A stretch of DNA of 64,000 nt. Source: Sinorhizobium terangae (GTDB taxonomy: Bacteria > Pseudomonadota > Alphaproteobacteria > Rhizobiales > Rhizobiaceae). Location: assembly GCF_029714365.1 (NCBI RefSeq), contig NZ_CP121660.1, positions 1,054,001 through 1,118,000 of the forward strand. The letters run 5' to 3'. Shown here piece after piece: positions 27,136 to 36,676 of this stretch (its first letter is position 1; each line of letters starts with the position of its first letter). Both the position numbers and the translations under genes were made by a program. The notes below the pieces were generated by a model. It was not told the origin of the DNA and did no database searches. It saw only the letters and a program-made list of their open reading frames with translations.

Positions 27136-29304
27136 TCAGGCGGCATCGGCTTGCCGGCGCCTCTCCGCCCTCGCCTGCCGCGTCTGGAAGGTCGCCAGTT
27201 GACCGCGCAGCTTGCTGGCCTCGACCGCAAGGGTTTCCGAGGCGGCTGTCGTCTCCTCCACCATGCCGGCATTCTGCTGTGTGATCTGGTCGAGCTGGCT
27301 GACCGTGGCGGTAATCTCGCTGAGCGCCGAGGCCTGTTCCTTGGCGGACTGTGCGATAGTGAGAACCTGCCGGCTGATCGACTGTACGTGCCGCTCGATA
27401 CCGGAAAGCGCCTCACCGGTCCTGCCCACCAGCGCGACGCCAGCCGAAACGTCGTTCGTAGCCTGACTTATAAGCGCCTTGATCTCCCGCGCCGCGGCGG
27501 CCGAGCGCTGCGCCAGCTCTCTAACCTCCTGCGCGACGACGGCAAATCCCTTGCCAGCTTCGCCTGCACGTGCCGCCTCGACCCCGGCATTCAGCGCCAG
27601 AAGATTGGTCTGAAAGGCGATCTCGTCGATCACACCGATGATCTGGCCAATCCGCTCGGAAGAGTTGGCAATATCGCGCATCGCGCTCACCGTTTCGGCG
27701 ACAACACGGGTCGCCTCGGCCGCATCGCTGCCTGCGATGCCGACCGAGCGCTGCGCCTCGTCGGCGCCAATCGACGACATCTTGACCGCAGCCGCGACCT
27801 CCTCCAGAGCGGCCGCCGCTTCCTCCAATGCAGTCGCCTGGCTGCCCGTGCGCCGCGCGAGGTCGTCCACGGCCATCCGCAACTCGGCACAACCGCCGTC
27901 GATGACATTCGCGTTCTCGCCGGCCAGGGAAACGAGCCGCTCCAGCGTCTCGACGGACCGGTTGAAGGCCGTTCGAAGCGCGTCGAAATCCGGGGCAAGC
28001 TTGTGGGCGATCCGGAAGCAGAGGTTCCCCCGCGAAAGTTCGTCCAAGCCACGGTTTACATTGTCCAGCGCCTGCTCGAGATCTCTTGCCCGCGCTGCCC
28101 GTTCTTCTTCGAGCGCCCGCGCCTCCGCCTGCCGCTCCGCCGCACGACGCAGATCTTCCTGACGCTGTGCCTCCGCCTGATGCCTGGCAGCCTCTACGGC
28201 CCTGGCGACTGCGCGCCCCATAGCTCCAACCTCGTCCTTGGCACCGGTCTGGCCCGCTGTCGTGCAGGCGTCGCCGTCCGCGAAACGCTCGATTGCCGCG
28301 GTGAGTGCCCGGATCGGCCGGACCACTCCGAGCGCAATCAGCACCGATACAAAGCCGGCGGCGGCGAGCGCGACGATCAGGCCGCCACCAATCATCAGCA
28401 GAGCCGTCATCTGCCGACGGGCGAGATCAGCGGCGTCCACTTGCGTCGCCTCGAGCAGCGCCTTCTCGACCTCGCGCATGGCGTCGATCCGCGCACTTGC
28501 CAGGTGATACCATTCGTCTGCATCAAGGGTGGAGAGGTCTCCTGCCTCGCCGACCGTCAAAAGCACCCGCCGCATTTCCGCCAGCGATGCCGAGGCATCA
28601 GGCATGACAGCCCTGGCCCGATCGGCGAAGGCCGGCAACTTGGCGGCGAACTCATTGAGCAGCGTCGTCTGCGCGCCATAAAGCTTGGCCAGGCGGACCA
28701 AGCCCTCTCGATCAGCCAGGCCCGTGGCGATCAAAGCGTTGCCAGCCGCCCGTTCCTGGCCCGCATATTCCTTCGCCAACGAGAAGAGGTTGTAGGCTTC
28801 GACGTCCCCGGCAAGCGCATCGTCGATGTGCCCGCCGTTGGTGAGCGCGCGCAGGACGCTGAGCAAGCGGGAAACGGATTGGCTGTACAGCGCACTGCTC
28901 TCCGCCGGCGCCAGCTCGCGCCGATCGACGCGGCCGCGCAGCACCGAAAGCTGCTGCAGTCCCTCTCGCAGGGGAGCATCCTGATCGATGGCGAGGTTTG
29001 ACGCGGCAGTCAAAGCCGTTGCAGCACGGCCGTCGAAACCACGCCGTGCGGCGTTCAGTGATGCGTCGTCGCCATTGGCTTTACTCGCGAGAAAGATGGC
29101 CGTCGCGGCGCGCTCCATCTGCAGGGCATGCACTGCGTCGCCGAGGATTGATATATAATCGCTGACCTCCACCAGGCGCGCAGCGTCCCGGTAGCTGGCC
29201 AGGCTCCCGTCGACCCGCCCATAGGCGAGCCAGGTGGCGACAAGCGCCGGCAGGGCAACACACCAGAGGATCCGCTTGGTCAGCGAGACGTCCGACAAAC
29301 GCAT
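27136..29304 (-). CDS. Methyl-accepting chemotaxis protein with nitrate/nitrite-sensing (NIT) domain
   Basis: A 722-residue chemoreceptor. An N-terminal membrane helix is followed by a helical periplasmic NIT-type sensor (about residues 40-290: LQMERAATAIFLASK, LFSLAKEYAGQERAAGNAL), a second helix (about 300-325), HAMP, a long coiled coil and the signalling domain with the hairpin tip EIAFQTNLLALNAGVEAARA. CheA/CheW are not nearby. The start at 29304 has CTGGAG upstream. An FNR/NnrR-type box (29398-29411) precedes it, suggesting production under oxygen limitation or NO. It is convergent with pseudoazurin. Confidence 0.88.
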   Translation of the reverse strand: MRLSDVSLTKRILWCVALPALVATWLAYGRVDGSLASYRDAARLVEVSDYISILGDAVHALQMERAATAIFLASKANGDDASLNAARRGFDGRAATALTAASNLAIDQDAPLREGLQQLSVLRGRVDRRELAPAESSALYSQSVSRLLSVLRALTNGGHIDDALAGDVEAYNLFSLAKEYAGQERAAGNALIATGLADREGLVRLAKLYGAQTTLLNEFAAKLPAFADRARAVMPDASASLAEMRRVLLTVGEAGDLSTLDADEWYHLASARIDAMREVEKALLEATQVDAADLARRQMTALLMIGGGLIVALAAAGFVSVLIALGVVRPIRALTAAIERFADGDACTTAGQTGAKDEVGAMGRAVARAVEAARHQAEAQRQEDLRRAAERQAEARALEEERAARARDLEQALDNVNRGLDELSRGNLCFRIAHKLAPDFDALRTAFNRSVETLERLVSLAGENANVIDGGCAELRMAVDDLARRTGSQATALEEAAAALEEVAAAVKMSSIGADEAQRSVGIAGSDAAEATRVVAETVSAMRDIANSSERIGQIIGVIDEIAFQTNLLALNAGVEAARAGEAGKGFAVVAQEVRELAQRSAAAAREIKALISQATNDVSAGVALVGRTGEALSGIERHVQSISRQVLTIAQSAKEQASALSEITATVSQLDQITQQNAGMVEETTAASETLAVEASKLRGQLATFQTRQARAERRRQADAA

Positions 29305-29397
29305 GAGGCAACGCTCCAGGGGAAGTTCGACCTCATGCCGACGCGCCGCAATTCATTTTCGGCCCGATGCACTTACACCGCTGTCGGGTTCATCTCT

Positions 29398-29411
29398 TTG
29401 ATCCGGCACAA
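29398..29411. promoter_or_regulatory. FNR/NnrR-type box upstream of the NIT chemoreceptor
   Basis: TTGAT-CCGG-CACAA, a TTG-N8-CAA site joining an FNR/FixK-like half (TTGAT) and an NnrR-like half (CACAA), 93 bases before the chemoreceptor start on the minus strand. Confidence 0.45.
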
Positions 29412-29627
29412 ACAACACGGTTCCCTGGGGGAAAGACAAGGCTTGTAAGCTGCCCGCAGAGGCCACATCGCCGACTGCGCACGATCGATAAGGCACGATC
29501 GGCGCCGCTCAAGGCAGTCTCCCCGCCTTGAGCAGTCGAACTTATCAAAATCGATCGTGATCGAGACCAATTTCCGGGAAAATGCCGAGCGGTTTCGCTT
29601 GGAGTCGGGTGATCTCAAAGCGTTAGA
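29412..29627. other. Intergenic region with a 9-base hairpin
   Basis: With the box above it this forms a gap of about 320 bases. It contains a perfect inverted repeat GCTCAAGGC/GCCTTGAGC (29507-29515 with 29525-29533) with no T run in either direction. No gene is supported. Confidence 0.4.
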
Positions 29628-29819
29628 TCATTCACGAAAGATGCCCTTGTAGTAGGAGCCGTTTCTTGGTGGGGCACCACTTGCCCTGGGGTTCAACGCC
29701 CCGTTCCGGTTCTCCGCATTGGGCGCTATCGATGCAGTGTCAGGGTTTTCTGATACGCAGGCTACGCTGCCGACGCTGATTGCCACCGCCGTCAGTGCGA
29801 GAATAACAAACTTGCTCAT
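29628..29819 (-). CDS. Small lipoprotein
   Basis: A 63-residue protein with a lipoprotein signal (FVILALTAVAISVGSVAC; the lipobox Cys is residue 21) and a short, Asn/Pro/Gly-rich mature part ending YYKGIFRE. GAGGAAG lies about 5 bases before the ATG at 29819. No domain is recognisable; it is probably a small outer-membrane lipoprotein of unknown role. Confidence 0.6.
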   Translation of the reverse strand: MSKFVILALTAVAISVGSVACVSENPDTASIAPNAENRNGALNPRASGAPPRNGSYYKGIFRE

Positions 29820-30164
29820 CTCTACTTCCTCTGTTGAAGCTCGCCCGATGATTCGAATTCAAATCGGGTTGGAAGCCAGGATCATCCGCTCCTCGTCGTA
29901 AGGACCCGGCCAGTCTGCGGTCGCGCGCCGGCTGCTGCAAAGTCGCGGAACTGCCTCGGACGGTTGTCGTCAATCGGTAGATCCGCCGCGCGAAGGATGT
30001 CCGGCACGAGTGGATCCGGCGCCTTTGCCGGATCGACTGCGGGGTCAAACGCTTTTGAAGCGATCCCTGCCATCCTCTCAGGATGGCCTGTGCCATGGAA
30101 CTACAAGCTCAGTTTCGGCGCAAAATGTAACGGGTGTGTGACACCCCGCCCAGCTGGTTTTCTA
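29820..30164. other. Intergenic region, no supported gene
   Basis: Frames of 60-120 residues exist on both strands but none has a convincing ribosome binding site or recognisable product. It should include the promoter of the small lipoprotein. Confidence 0.4.
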
Positions 30165-30349
30165 CTATTCTGAAAAGACCCCGCTCGCCGCCGCCATCGC
30201 TGCCTGAACGCGGCTGAGCCCAGCATAGGGCAGCATGTGGAGAATGGCCTCGGTCACTTCTTGCTTGTTGCCCCGGTATTCAACGCCCCTGCGACGTGGA
30301 CCTTGAGGGGCGTTTCATCCGCTGTCGTGCCACGCGCCGCAAGTGTTGT
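30165..30349 (-). pseudogene. Remnant of a carboxymuconolactone decarboxylase-family gene
   Basis: Read on the minus strand, one frame gives ADETPLKVHVAGALNTGATS and the next gives EVTEAILHMLPYAGLSRVQA...GVFSE then a stop. Together these form the C-terminal half of a CMD/AhpD-like protein. One base is missing near 30257-30263, and the frame is closed by a stop at 30350-30352 so the catalytic Cys half is absent. It is a decayed gene. An intact relative is at 39266-39745. Confidence 0.6.
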
Positions 30350-30512
30350 TCAGGCCTGGCATGCTCGTCATGACGCAGATCCCGGCCACCAATGGCTTCG
30401 ACGCGTGGTTCGCGAGATCTCGCAACAAACATGACGTTCTCCGTTCCGCAGAGCTACTTCGATGCCCCAGAACGTTCGAGGCGGTCGACGTGCGGTCTTG
30501 CCAAAGGAACTC

Positions 30513-30959
30513 TCAATAACCGTAGCGAGCCATCGTGGCGGCGAGGACCGGAATAAGCGTGAAAACGCCGATTTGCGCCAGAATATAGCCGCGCACCTTG
30601 GCAACGTCCTCGGCTAGCGGGGTAAAGGCGTCTTCGTCCGCATTCTTTCGCCACTTGCGGATTTGCATCGTCGGCCTGATGGAGAGGAGCCCGACCACGG
30701 CAAAAGCCAGCATCTTCAGCCAGAACGCCCAATTGTAAACATAGGCTTCCCATCCCTTGAGACCGAAGAGGACACGAGCAATCCCGATGAGGAGCACAAG
30801 GGCGGCGGCCGCGCCGTAATACGCATCGATACGCGAGAGTAGTCTCGCGCTTCCTCCCGACATGTCCGGCCGCACAATCACGGCTTCCATCGCGATGATC
30901 GCGGCCAGCCCGAAGACCAGGACGTGGTGGGCACTAGCGAGAACAAGATCCGTGAACAT
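30513..30959 (-). CDS. DUF2214 family inner-membrane protein
   Basis: A 148-residue protein with four predicted spans, of the DUF2214 type (HHVLVFGLAAIIAMEAVIVR near the start, WAFWLKMLAFAVVGLLSIRP in the middle). Function is unknown. GAGGAG precedes the ATG. It is divergent from the TetR gene across a 136-base gap holding a clear operator, so TetR control is likely. Confidence 0.78.
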   Translation of the reverse strand: MFTDLVLASAHHVLVFGLAAIIAMEAVIVRPDMSGGSARLLSRIDAYYGAAAALVLLIGIARVLFGLKGWEAYVYNWAFWLKMLAFAVVGLLSIRPTMQIRKWRKNADEDAFTPLAEDVAKVRGYILAQIGVFTLIPVLAATMARYGY

Positions 30960-31040
30960 CCGGCACTCCTCGCCCGTCTGACAAAAGGCCGCGGTCGGAC
31001 GTGGTGGCTCCGCCTTGACTTTCGCGTGGGCACGTCAATC

Positions 31041-31065
31041 TTAACGGCGTTAACATAACGGCGTT
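31041..31065. promoter_or_regulatory. TetR-type operator between DUF2214 and tetR
   Basis: TTAACG-G-CGTTAA is a perfect palindrome (31041-31053), and its core TAACGGCGTT is repeated 14 bases on (31056-31065). It is centred between the two divergent genes, fitting repression of both by the TetR protein. Confidence 0.65.
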
Positions 31066-31095
31066 CTTAACAGTGTCAAGATTGCGGTCCGAAGA

Positions 31096-31692
31096 ATGAA
31101 GTCGAAAACACCCACACGAGGATATCATCACGGTGACTTGCGAACCGCGCTGATCGAGGCAGGATTGGCGCTGCTCGAGCATGAAGGCCCGGGGGGAGTA
31201 AGTTTGCGCGCCGTGGCGCGCCTGGCCGGTGTCAGCCAGGCTGCCCCCTACGCGCACTTCGCCGGCAAGCGCGACTTGATGTCAGCCATTGCCGTCATCG
31301 GATTTTCGAGGCTGCGAGATCTGATCGCGCCGCTCGCTTCAGACCCCGCACAGAGCATCGGCGATCTTGGTGTAAAGTACATTGAATTCGCCAAAGCGAA
31401 TCCTGGCCTCTACACGCTGATGTTCGGATCCAGCGAGTACATCGACAGTCGGGACGCGCAGTTGTCTCACGCCAGTCGCCAGGCTTTTGAGCTTCTTGTC
31501 AGGAAGGCGGGCCGGAAAGGGTCGAGCGCAGTTGGCGATCCGGGCCCGATTGCCGCCTGGTCTTTGGTGCATGGGCTAGTAACGCTTCTAATGAACGAGA
31601 AGATCCCGGCGGAAATGAACGAACGCCTGCCTGAAATCCTTCGCCTGCTGGAGCCGGGGATCGCCGAGCACACTCGCGAAGGAGGAGTATAG
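31096..31692 (+). CDS. TetR-family transcriptional repressor
   Basis: A 198-residue regulator. The N-terminal helix-turn-helix (VSLRAVARLAGVSQAAPYAHF, shown in part, then GKRDLMSAIA) is typical; the C-terminal half (KYIEFAKANPGLYTLMFGSS) resembles the TetR_C_33 ligand domain. It probably represses itself and the divergent DUF2214 gene through the TTAACG palindrome. The inducer is unknown. Confidence 0.85.
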   Translation: MKSKTPTRGYHHGDLRTALIEAGLALLEHEGPGGVSLRAVARLAGVSQAAPYAHFAGKRDLMSAIAVIGFSRLRDLIAPLASDPAQSIGDLGVKYIEFAKANPGLYTLMFGSSEYIDSRDAQLSHASRQAFELLVRKAGRKGSSAVGDPGPIAAWSLVHGLVTLLMNEKIPAEMNERLPEILRLLEPGIAEHTREGGV

Positions 31693-32159
31693 CGAAACGC
31701 CACGGACGCATCCTTCAGAAGCAGTTGCAAGCAGCGTCGAGAATGCAGTCACGCTTGGATCGCCGCAATTGGCTGCAGTCTAGTTGCCATCGGGCTCGGC
31801 CGGCCTATTTCGGTACGGATCGAGCGTTGCCCCTGACGTTGGGTCTGATCGGTAGCGGAAGCTCCAGGAGCAGCCGATTTTCTCGAACGCTTCCGCATGT
31901 GGTGCTGACAGCACGAAAAAATTTCTGGCACAATGTCACAATGTCGGTTGGCACCATCGTCAAACGTCTAAGTAACGGTGCAAATCGCGATTTGCTGGTG
32001 CTGGAGCCTTACGATGCGCAAGCTGGCGGCGGCGGAAAGGATTCTGAATAATCGGATGGTCCGCGTGTCGGTGACCGCGGAGAAGGTCGATTTCTGCGGC
32101 GCCGACCGGGCGTTGCCGGCCCGCGGTGACGCTCGCGTCCAACGTGGATCGATCCGGCC
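31693..32159. other. Intergenic region before the RND operon
   Basis: About 470 bases with no supported gene; short frames lack ribosome binding sites and known products. A direct repeat of CACAATGT occurs near 31929-31944. The promoter of the RND operon should be here. Confidence 0.4.
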
Positions 32160-35100
32160 ATGATCGAGTTCTTTATCCACCGGCCGATCTTCGCCTCCGC
32201 TATCGCCATCGTCATGACGCTTGCGGGCACCATTTGCTATTTCCTGCTTCCCGTCTCGCAGTTTCCGGACATTACACCGCCGCAGATCGTCGTTTCCGCC
32301 AACTATCCGGGCGCCAGCGCCCAGGTTGTCGCCGATACCGTCACGACACCGCTCGAGCAGCAGATCAACGGCGTGCCGGGCATGCTCTACATGTCTTCGA
32401 CGAGTTCCAATGACGGCTCGTCGAGGATCATCATCTCCTTCGACGTCGGCTATCCGATCGATGTCGCAGCGCTCGATGTGCAGAACCGCGTATCGCAAGC
32501 GGCATCTTCGCTGCCGGCCCTGGTCAACCAGAGCGGGGTGACGATCGCCAAGCAGATCCCGAACTTCACCGTGCTGGTCAGCCTCGACTCGCCCGACGAT
32601 TCCGTCGATTTCGCCTCCGTCAGCAACTATGCCTACCTGCAGATCCTCGATCCGCTCAAGCGCCTGCCCGGCGTCGGCGATGTCCAGCTCTTCGGCGAAC
32701 GGCGTTACTCGATGCGCGTCTGGCTCGATCCGGACCGGATGGCCAATCTGGGCATAACGGCGGTCGACGTAGAGAACGTCATCGAGGAGCAGAACGTCCA
32801 GGTTGCCGGCGGCAAGATCGGGCAATCCCCGGCGCCGGCCGGCACACCCTTCGAGATGCAGATCAACGCGGTCGGTCGTTTGAGCGACCCCAAGCAATTT
32901 GCCGATATCGTCCTGCGTGCCGACCCAGAGACCGGCGCGACGATCAGGCTGCGAGACGTGGCACGTGTCGAACTAGGCGCGCTGCTCTATTCGTCCTCCG
33001 TGAGCTTCAACGGCAAGCAGAGCGTCGTGTTGGCGGTGTTCCAGGCACCCGGCTCGAACGCACTCGATCTCCAGAGCCGGGTCAAGGCCAAGATGGACGA
33101 ACTGTCACAGCGCTTCCCGAGCGGCGTCGCCTATCACATGTTCTACGACACCACGCGCTTCGTGTCAGCCGCAATGCATGATGTGGTGATCACTCTGGTC
33201 GAGGCGCTGGCGCTGGTAATTGCCGTCGTCTTCATCTTTCTCCAGAACGTCCGCACCACGATTATCCCGACGATCGCCATTCCGGTGTCGCTGATCGCGA
33301 CGCTCATCGTCATGTACCTGCTCGGCTTCTCGCTGAACATGCTGAGCCTGCTCGGAATGGTGCTCGCCATCGGCCTTGTCGTCGACGACGCGATCGTGGT
33401 CGTCGAAAACGTCGAACGACAGCTCGAGGCCGGCCTGCCGCCGCTCGCCGCGACGCATAAGGCAATGCAGGAGGTGACGGGACCGATCATCGCGACGACC
33501 GCCGTTCTTCTTGCGGTCTTTGTGCCGGTCGCCTTCATTCCGGGCGTTGCGGGAAGCCTTTACAATCAGTTCGCCCTGACGGTCGCGATCTCGGTCGCGT
33601 TCTCGGCTTTCAATTCGCTGACACTCAGCCCGGCGCTCAGCGCCGCATTCCTGCGTCATCGCGGCGCGCCGAGATTCGTGCTCTTCCGCTGGTTCAACAC
33701 CGGTTTTCACTGGCTATCGCATAGCTACGAGCGCAGCATTGCCAGGCTCGTCCGTTGGCGTTGGGCGCTCTTCGCACTCTTCCTGATCGCCATCGGCTCC
33801 ACCTATGCGTTGTGGCAACGGATTCCCTCCACCTTCCTGCCCGTCGAGGACCAGGGATATTTCTTCGTGGTCATCCAGCTTCCCGACGGCGCGTCGATAG
33901 AACGAACCGAAGCCGTCGCGAGACAGTCGGAGGGCATCCTTCGCGGCACTGCGGGCGTGGATTTCGTCGGTTCGGTCGTCGGCTTCAATTTCCTGAGCTT
34001 CGCGAGCCAGTCGAATTCCGCGGTTCAGTTCGCGGTCCTGAAGCCGTGGGACGAGCGCCCTCCGGAACAAGGAGCATCGGCGCTGCGCGAAGCGGTGCAG
34101 CCGCTCCTGTTGCAGATCCCCGACGCTCTCGTGCTCGCCTTCGATCCGCCGTCGATACAGGGGCTCGGGGCGACAGGCGGCTTCGAATTCCAGGTCGAGG
34201 ACTTGGGCGGGCGCGGCAGCGTGGCACTGAACGACGCCACGCAAGCGCTGATCGCCGAGGCGCGAAAGCAGCCGGAAATCAATCCGCACCAGCTCTTCAC
34301 CACGTTCAGCACCTCAAGCCCGCAATTCAATTATGACCTCGACCGGGACAAGGCAAAGCAGCTGGGTCTCAGCCTGCCGGATATATTCAACACCTTGCAG
34401 ATCTACTTCGGCTCGCTTTATGTCAACGACTTCAACCTATTCGGCCGAACTTTTCGCGTGACGCTTCAGGCCGATCAAAGCGCGCGCTCCAACCCCGCCG
34501 ACATTTCCCGACTTTACGTGCGCAATTCGGCGGGTGACATGGTGCCGCTCAGCACGCTCGGCGCGCTGAAACCGACCGTCGGCCCCGAGACCGTCAGCCA
34601 CTACAACAACTATCCCGCGGCGCTGATAAACGGCGCGGCCGCGCCGGGCTACAGTTCTAGCCAGGCGGTGGCGGCGATGGAGCGCACTGCGGCGGCCACG
34701 CTGCCGCGGGACTTCGGCTTCGAATGGACGGGCATCACCTATCAGGAGATCAGGGCAGGATCGATCGCCGCGCTCGTCTTCGCACTCGCGATTGTCTTTT
34801 GTTTCCTGATCTTGGCGGCGCAGTATGAAAGCTGGTCTATGCCCTTCATGGTGCTGCTTTCGGTGCCGCTCGCCCTTCTCGGTGCGCTGCTGGCCCTTTG
34901 GCTCAGGGCCATGCAGATCGACGTCTACTCGCAGATCGGCTTTGTGATGCTGGTTGGCCTTGCCGCGAAAAACGCTATTCTGATCGTCGAGTTCGCCAAG
35001 CGGCGCCGGCAGGAAGGCTTGGACATACTCACCGCCGCCGCCGAAGCGGCCCGCCTGCGGCTGCGGCCGATTTTGATGACGGCGTTCGCCTTCATCCTAG

Positions 35101-35303
35101 GCGTCATTCCGCTAATGTACGCGACGGGCGCCGGTGCCGCCAGCCGGCAGTCGATCGGCACGACGGTGTTTGGCGGCATGCTCATGGCAACCGTCCTGAC
35201 ACTTGTTTTTGTCCCGGTTTTCTACGCTGTCATCGAACAATGGCGGGAGGGGCTGTCGGCAAGCCCCGCCGACGGGCAGCGAGAGCCCAAAGCGGCGGAA
35301 TAG
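32160..35303 (+). CDS. RND multidrug efflux transporter (HAE1, AcrB-like)
   Basis: A 1047-residue proton-driven inner-membrane pump with the RND plan: two sets of six spans with a large periplasmic loop after spans 1 and 7. Motifs include the N-terminal FFIHRPIFASAIAIVMTLAG, TM4 GLVVDDAIVVVENVER (the essential Asp pair) and TM10 GLAAKNAILIVEFAKRR (the essential Lys). It is followed by its adaptor, the reverse of the usual adaptor-pump order, and no outer-membrane channel gene is present, so a TolC-like protein is recruited from elsewhere. No adjacent regulator is obvious. Confidence 0.93.
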   Translation: MIEFFIHRPIFASAIAIVMTLAGTICYFLLPVSQFPDITPPQIVVSANYPGASAQVVADTVTTPLEQQINGVPGMLYMSSTSSNDGSSRIIISFDVGYPIDVAALDVQNRVSQAASSLPALVNQSGVTIAKQIPNFTVLVSLDSPDDSVDFASVSNYAYLQILDPLKRLPGVGDVQLFGERRYSMRVWLDPDRMANLGITAVDVENVIEEQNVQVAGGKIGQSPAPAGTPFEMQINAVGRLSDPKQFADIVLRADPETGATIRLRDVARVELGALLYSSSVSFNGKQSVVLAVFQAPGSNALDLQSRVKAKMDELSQRFPSGVAYHMFYDTTRFVSAAMHDVVITLVEALALVIAVVFIFLQNVRTTIIPTIAIPVSLIATLIVMYLLGFSLNMLSLLGMVLAIGLVVDDAIVVVENVERQLEAGLPPLAATHKAMQEVTGPIIATTAVLLAVFVPVAFIPGVAGSLYNQFALTVAISVAFSAFNSLTLSPALSAAFLRHRGAPRFVLFRWFNTGFHWLSHSYERSIARLVRWRWALFALFLIAIGSTYALWQRIPSTFLPVEDQGYFFVVIQLPDGASIERTEAVARQSEGILRGTAGVDFVGSVVGFNFLSFASQSNSAVQFAVLKPWDERPPEQGASALREAVQPLLLQIPDALVLAFDPPSIQGLGATGGFEFQVEDLGGRGSVALNDATQALIAEARKQPEINPHQLFTTFSTSSPQFNYDLDRDKAKQLGLSLPDIFNTLQIYFGSLYVNDFNLFGRTFRVTLQADQSARSNPADISRLYVRNSAGDMVPLSTLGALKPTVGPETVSHYNNYPAALINGAAAPGYSSSQAVAAMERTAAATLPRDFGFEWTGITYQEIRAGSIAALVFALAIVFCFLILAAQYESWSMPFMVLLSVPLALLGALLALWLRAMQIDVYSQIGFVMLVGLAAKNAILIVEFAKRRRQEGLDILTAAAEAARLRLRPILMTAFAFILGVIPLMYATGAGAASRQSIGTTVFGGMLMATVLTLVFVPVFYAVIEQWREGLSASPADGQREPKAAE

Positions 35304-35313
35304 GAAGGTAGAT

Positions 35314-36465
35314 ATGCGCGGTTTGAAACTAGGCCTTGCCGCAGCAGTCGCAATCGCGGCGCTGGCTGCGGCCTATTCATACACCGGCGGCAGGTTTGAC
35401 CTTGAAGGCGGCGGCGCGGGCGCAGCGGTTGCAAATGCGCCCCCTGCCATGCCTGTCCCCGTCGCCGCGGTCGTCAAGAAGACGATCCCCATTTACCTCG
35501 AATATTCGGCACGGACGGAATCGATCCGCAACGTCACGCTCCGGGCCAAGGTTTCCGGCTATATACAGTCGCAGGAAGTTCCAGATGGCGCCGACGTTAA
35601 GCAGGGCGAACTCCTTTATCGGATCGACCCGCGCGACTTCGAAGCGGAACTCGATCAAGCCAAAGCCCAGGTCCAACGCGATGAGGCATCGCTCGCCTAC
35701 CTTCGCAGCAATCTCACACGCGGCAACGAACTGGCGACGACAGGATATCTGGACAAGGACACCTTCGACCAGCGCGCAAGCGCGGTGCGCCAGGCGGAGG
35801 CGGCGCTCGCCATGTCGCGGGCAGCGGTCCGCACCGCCGAGATCAACCGCGACTACACTGAAATCCGCGCACCCTTCGCAGGAAGGCTCGGGCGAAACCT
35901 GGCTCCCGAGGGAACACTGGTCAGCGACACGGCCGGCACGCCACTCAACAACCTCGTGCAACTTTCGCCGATCTATGTCTCCTTCAATCCGAGCGAACCT
36001 GAGCTCGTCGATCTCCAGAAGGCACGGGCGGCCGGACCGGTTCAGGCCGAAGTGTTTCTACCGGGTGATACCGAGCCGCGTCACCGCGGCGATCTGACCT
36101 TCATCAACAATGTGGTCGAGCGCAATACCGGCACGGTCGTGGCGCGGGCGACCATCGAAAACGCGGATCTGACCTTGCTGCCCGGCCAATACGTGCGCGT
36201 CCGCCTGCGCGTCAGGGACGAACCGAACGTGCTCATGGTGCCGGAGACCGCACTCGGGTCGAGTCAACTCGGCAAATATGTCTATGTCGTCGGCAAGGGC
36301 GACGTTGTCGAGCAGCGGCTGGTCTCCCTCGGCCCCGGCACTGGCGGCCTCGTCGGCGTGTCATCCGGTGTTTCCGAAGGCGACAAGGTGATCGCCGGCA
36401 ACCTGCAGAAAATCTTCCCCGGCGCGCCGGTCAAGCCGATGCCGGCGAACCAGGCGCAGAAATAG
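35314..36465 (+). CDS. RND periplasmic adaptor protein (AcrA-like)
   Basis: A 383-residue membrane-fusion protein linking the RND pump to an outer-membrane channel. It has an N-terminal export/anchor helix, a biotinyl-lipoyl motif (LRAKVSGYIQ...VKQGELLYRIDP), a helical hairpin (about 120-190), the second lipoyl half (IRAPFAGRLGRNL) and beta-barrel and membrane-proximal domains. No lipobox Cys is evident, so it is anchored or soluble. The ATG at 35314 has AGGAAGG upstream and lies 10 bases after the pump stop. Confidence 0.9.
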   Translation: MRGLKLGLAAAVAIAALAAAYSYTGGRFDLEGGGAGAAVANAPPAMPVPVAAVVKKTIPIYLEYSARTESIRNVTLRAKVSGYIQSQEVPDGADVKQGELLYRIDPRDFEAELDQAKAQVQRDEASLAYLRSNLTRGNELATTGYLDKDTFDQRASAVRQAEAALAMSRAAVRTAEINRDYTEIRAPFAGRLGRNLAPEGTLVSDTAGTPLNNLVQLSPIYVSFNPSEPELVDLQKARAAGPVQAEVFLPGDTEPRHRGDLTFINNVVERNTGTVVARATIENADLTLLPGQYVRVRLRVRDEPNVLMVPETALGSSQLGKYVYVVGKGDVVEQRLVSLGPGTGGLVGVSSGVSEGDKVIAGNLQKIFPGAPVKPMPANQAQK

Positions 36466-36676
36466 CCGAGCGGGAACGGTCGTTCGTTGCGCCGAGTGGG
36501 TACGGTTTCAGTTCTCGCATCCGATCCGGATGGTGCTCGTCAATTTGCTGCGCGAGGCACCGCAGCCATTAAACTCCCGTATAGTTACGGCACCTGCGGA
36601 AAGTATCTACACCGCCACGAGCGACGGCTAAACGGCATCCGGTCTACCGTTCACGAGATGGAGTGGGAGATACGGG

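Noticed and set aside
27151..29001. 616-codon open frame on the plus strand
   Set aside because: It is antisense to the chemoreceptor and arises from GC bias; the minus-strand product has clear NIT, HAMP and MCP features, the plus-strand one none.
29882..30073. 63-codon minus-strand frame with a Pro-rich product
   Set aside because: The purine-rich stretch abuts the ATG with no spacing, and the product is not recognisable.
31725..32051. 108-codon frame upstream of the RND gene
   Set aside because: No ribosome binding site, low-complexity Arg/Ser-rich product and no recognisable domain.
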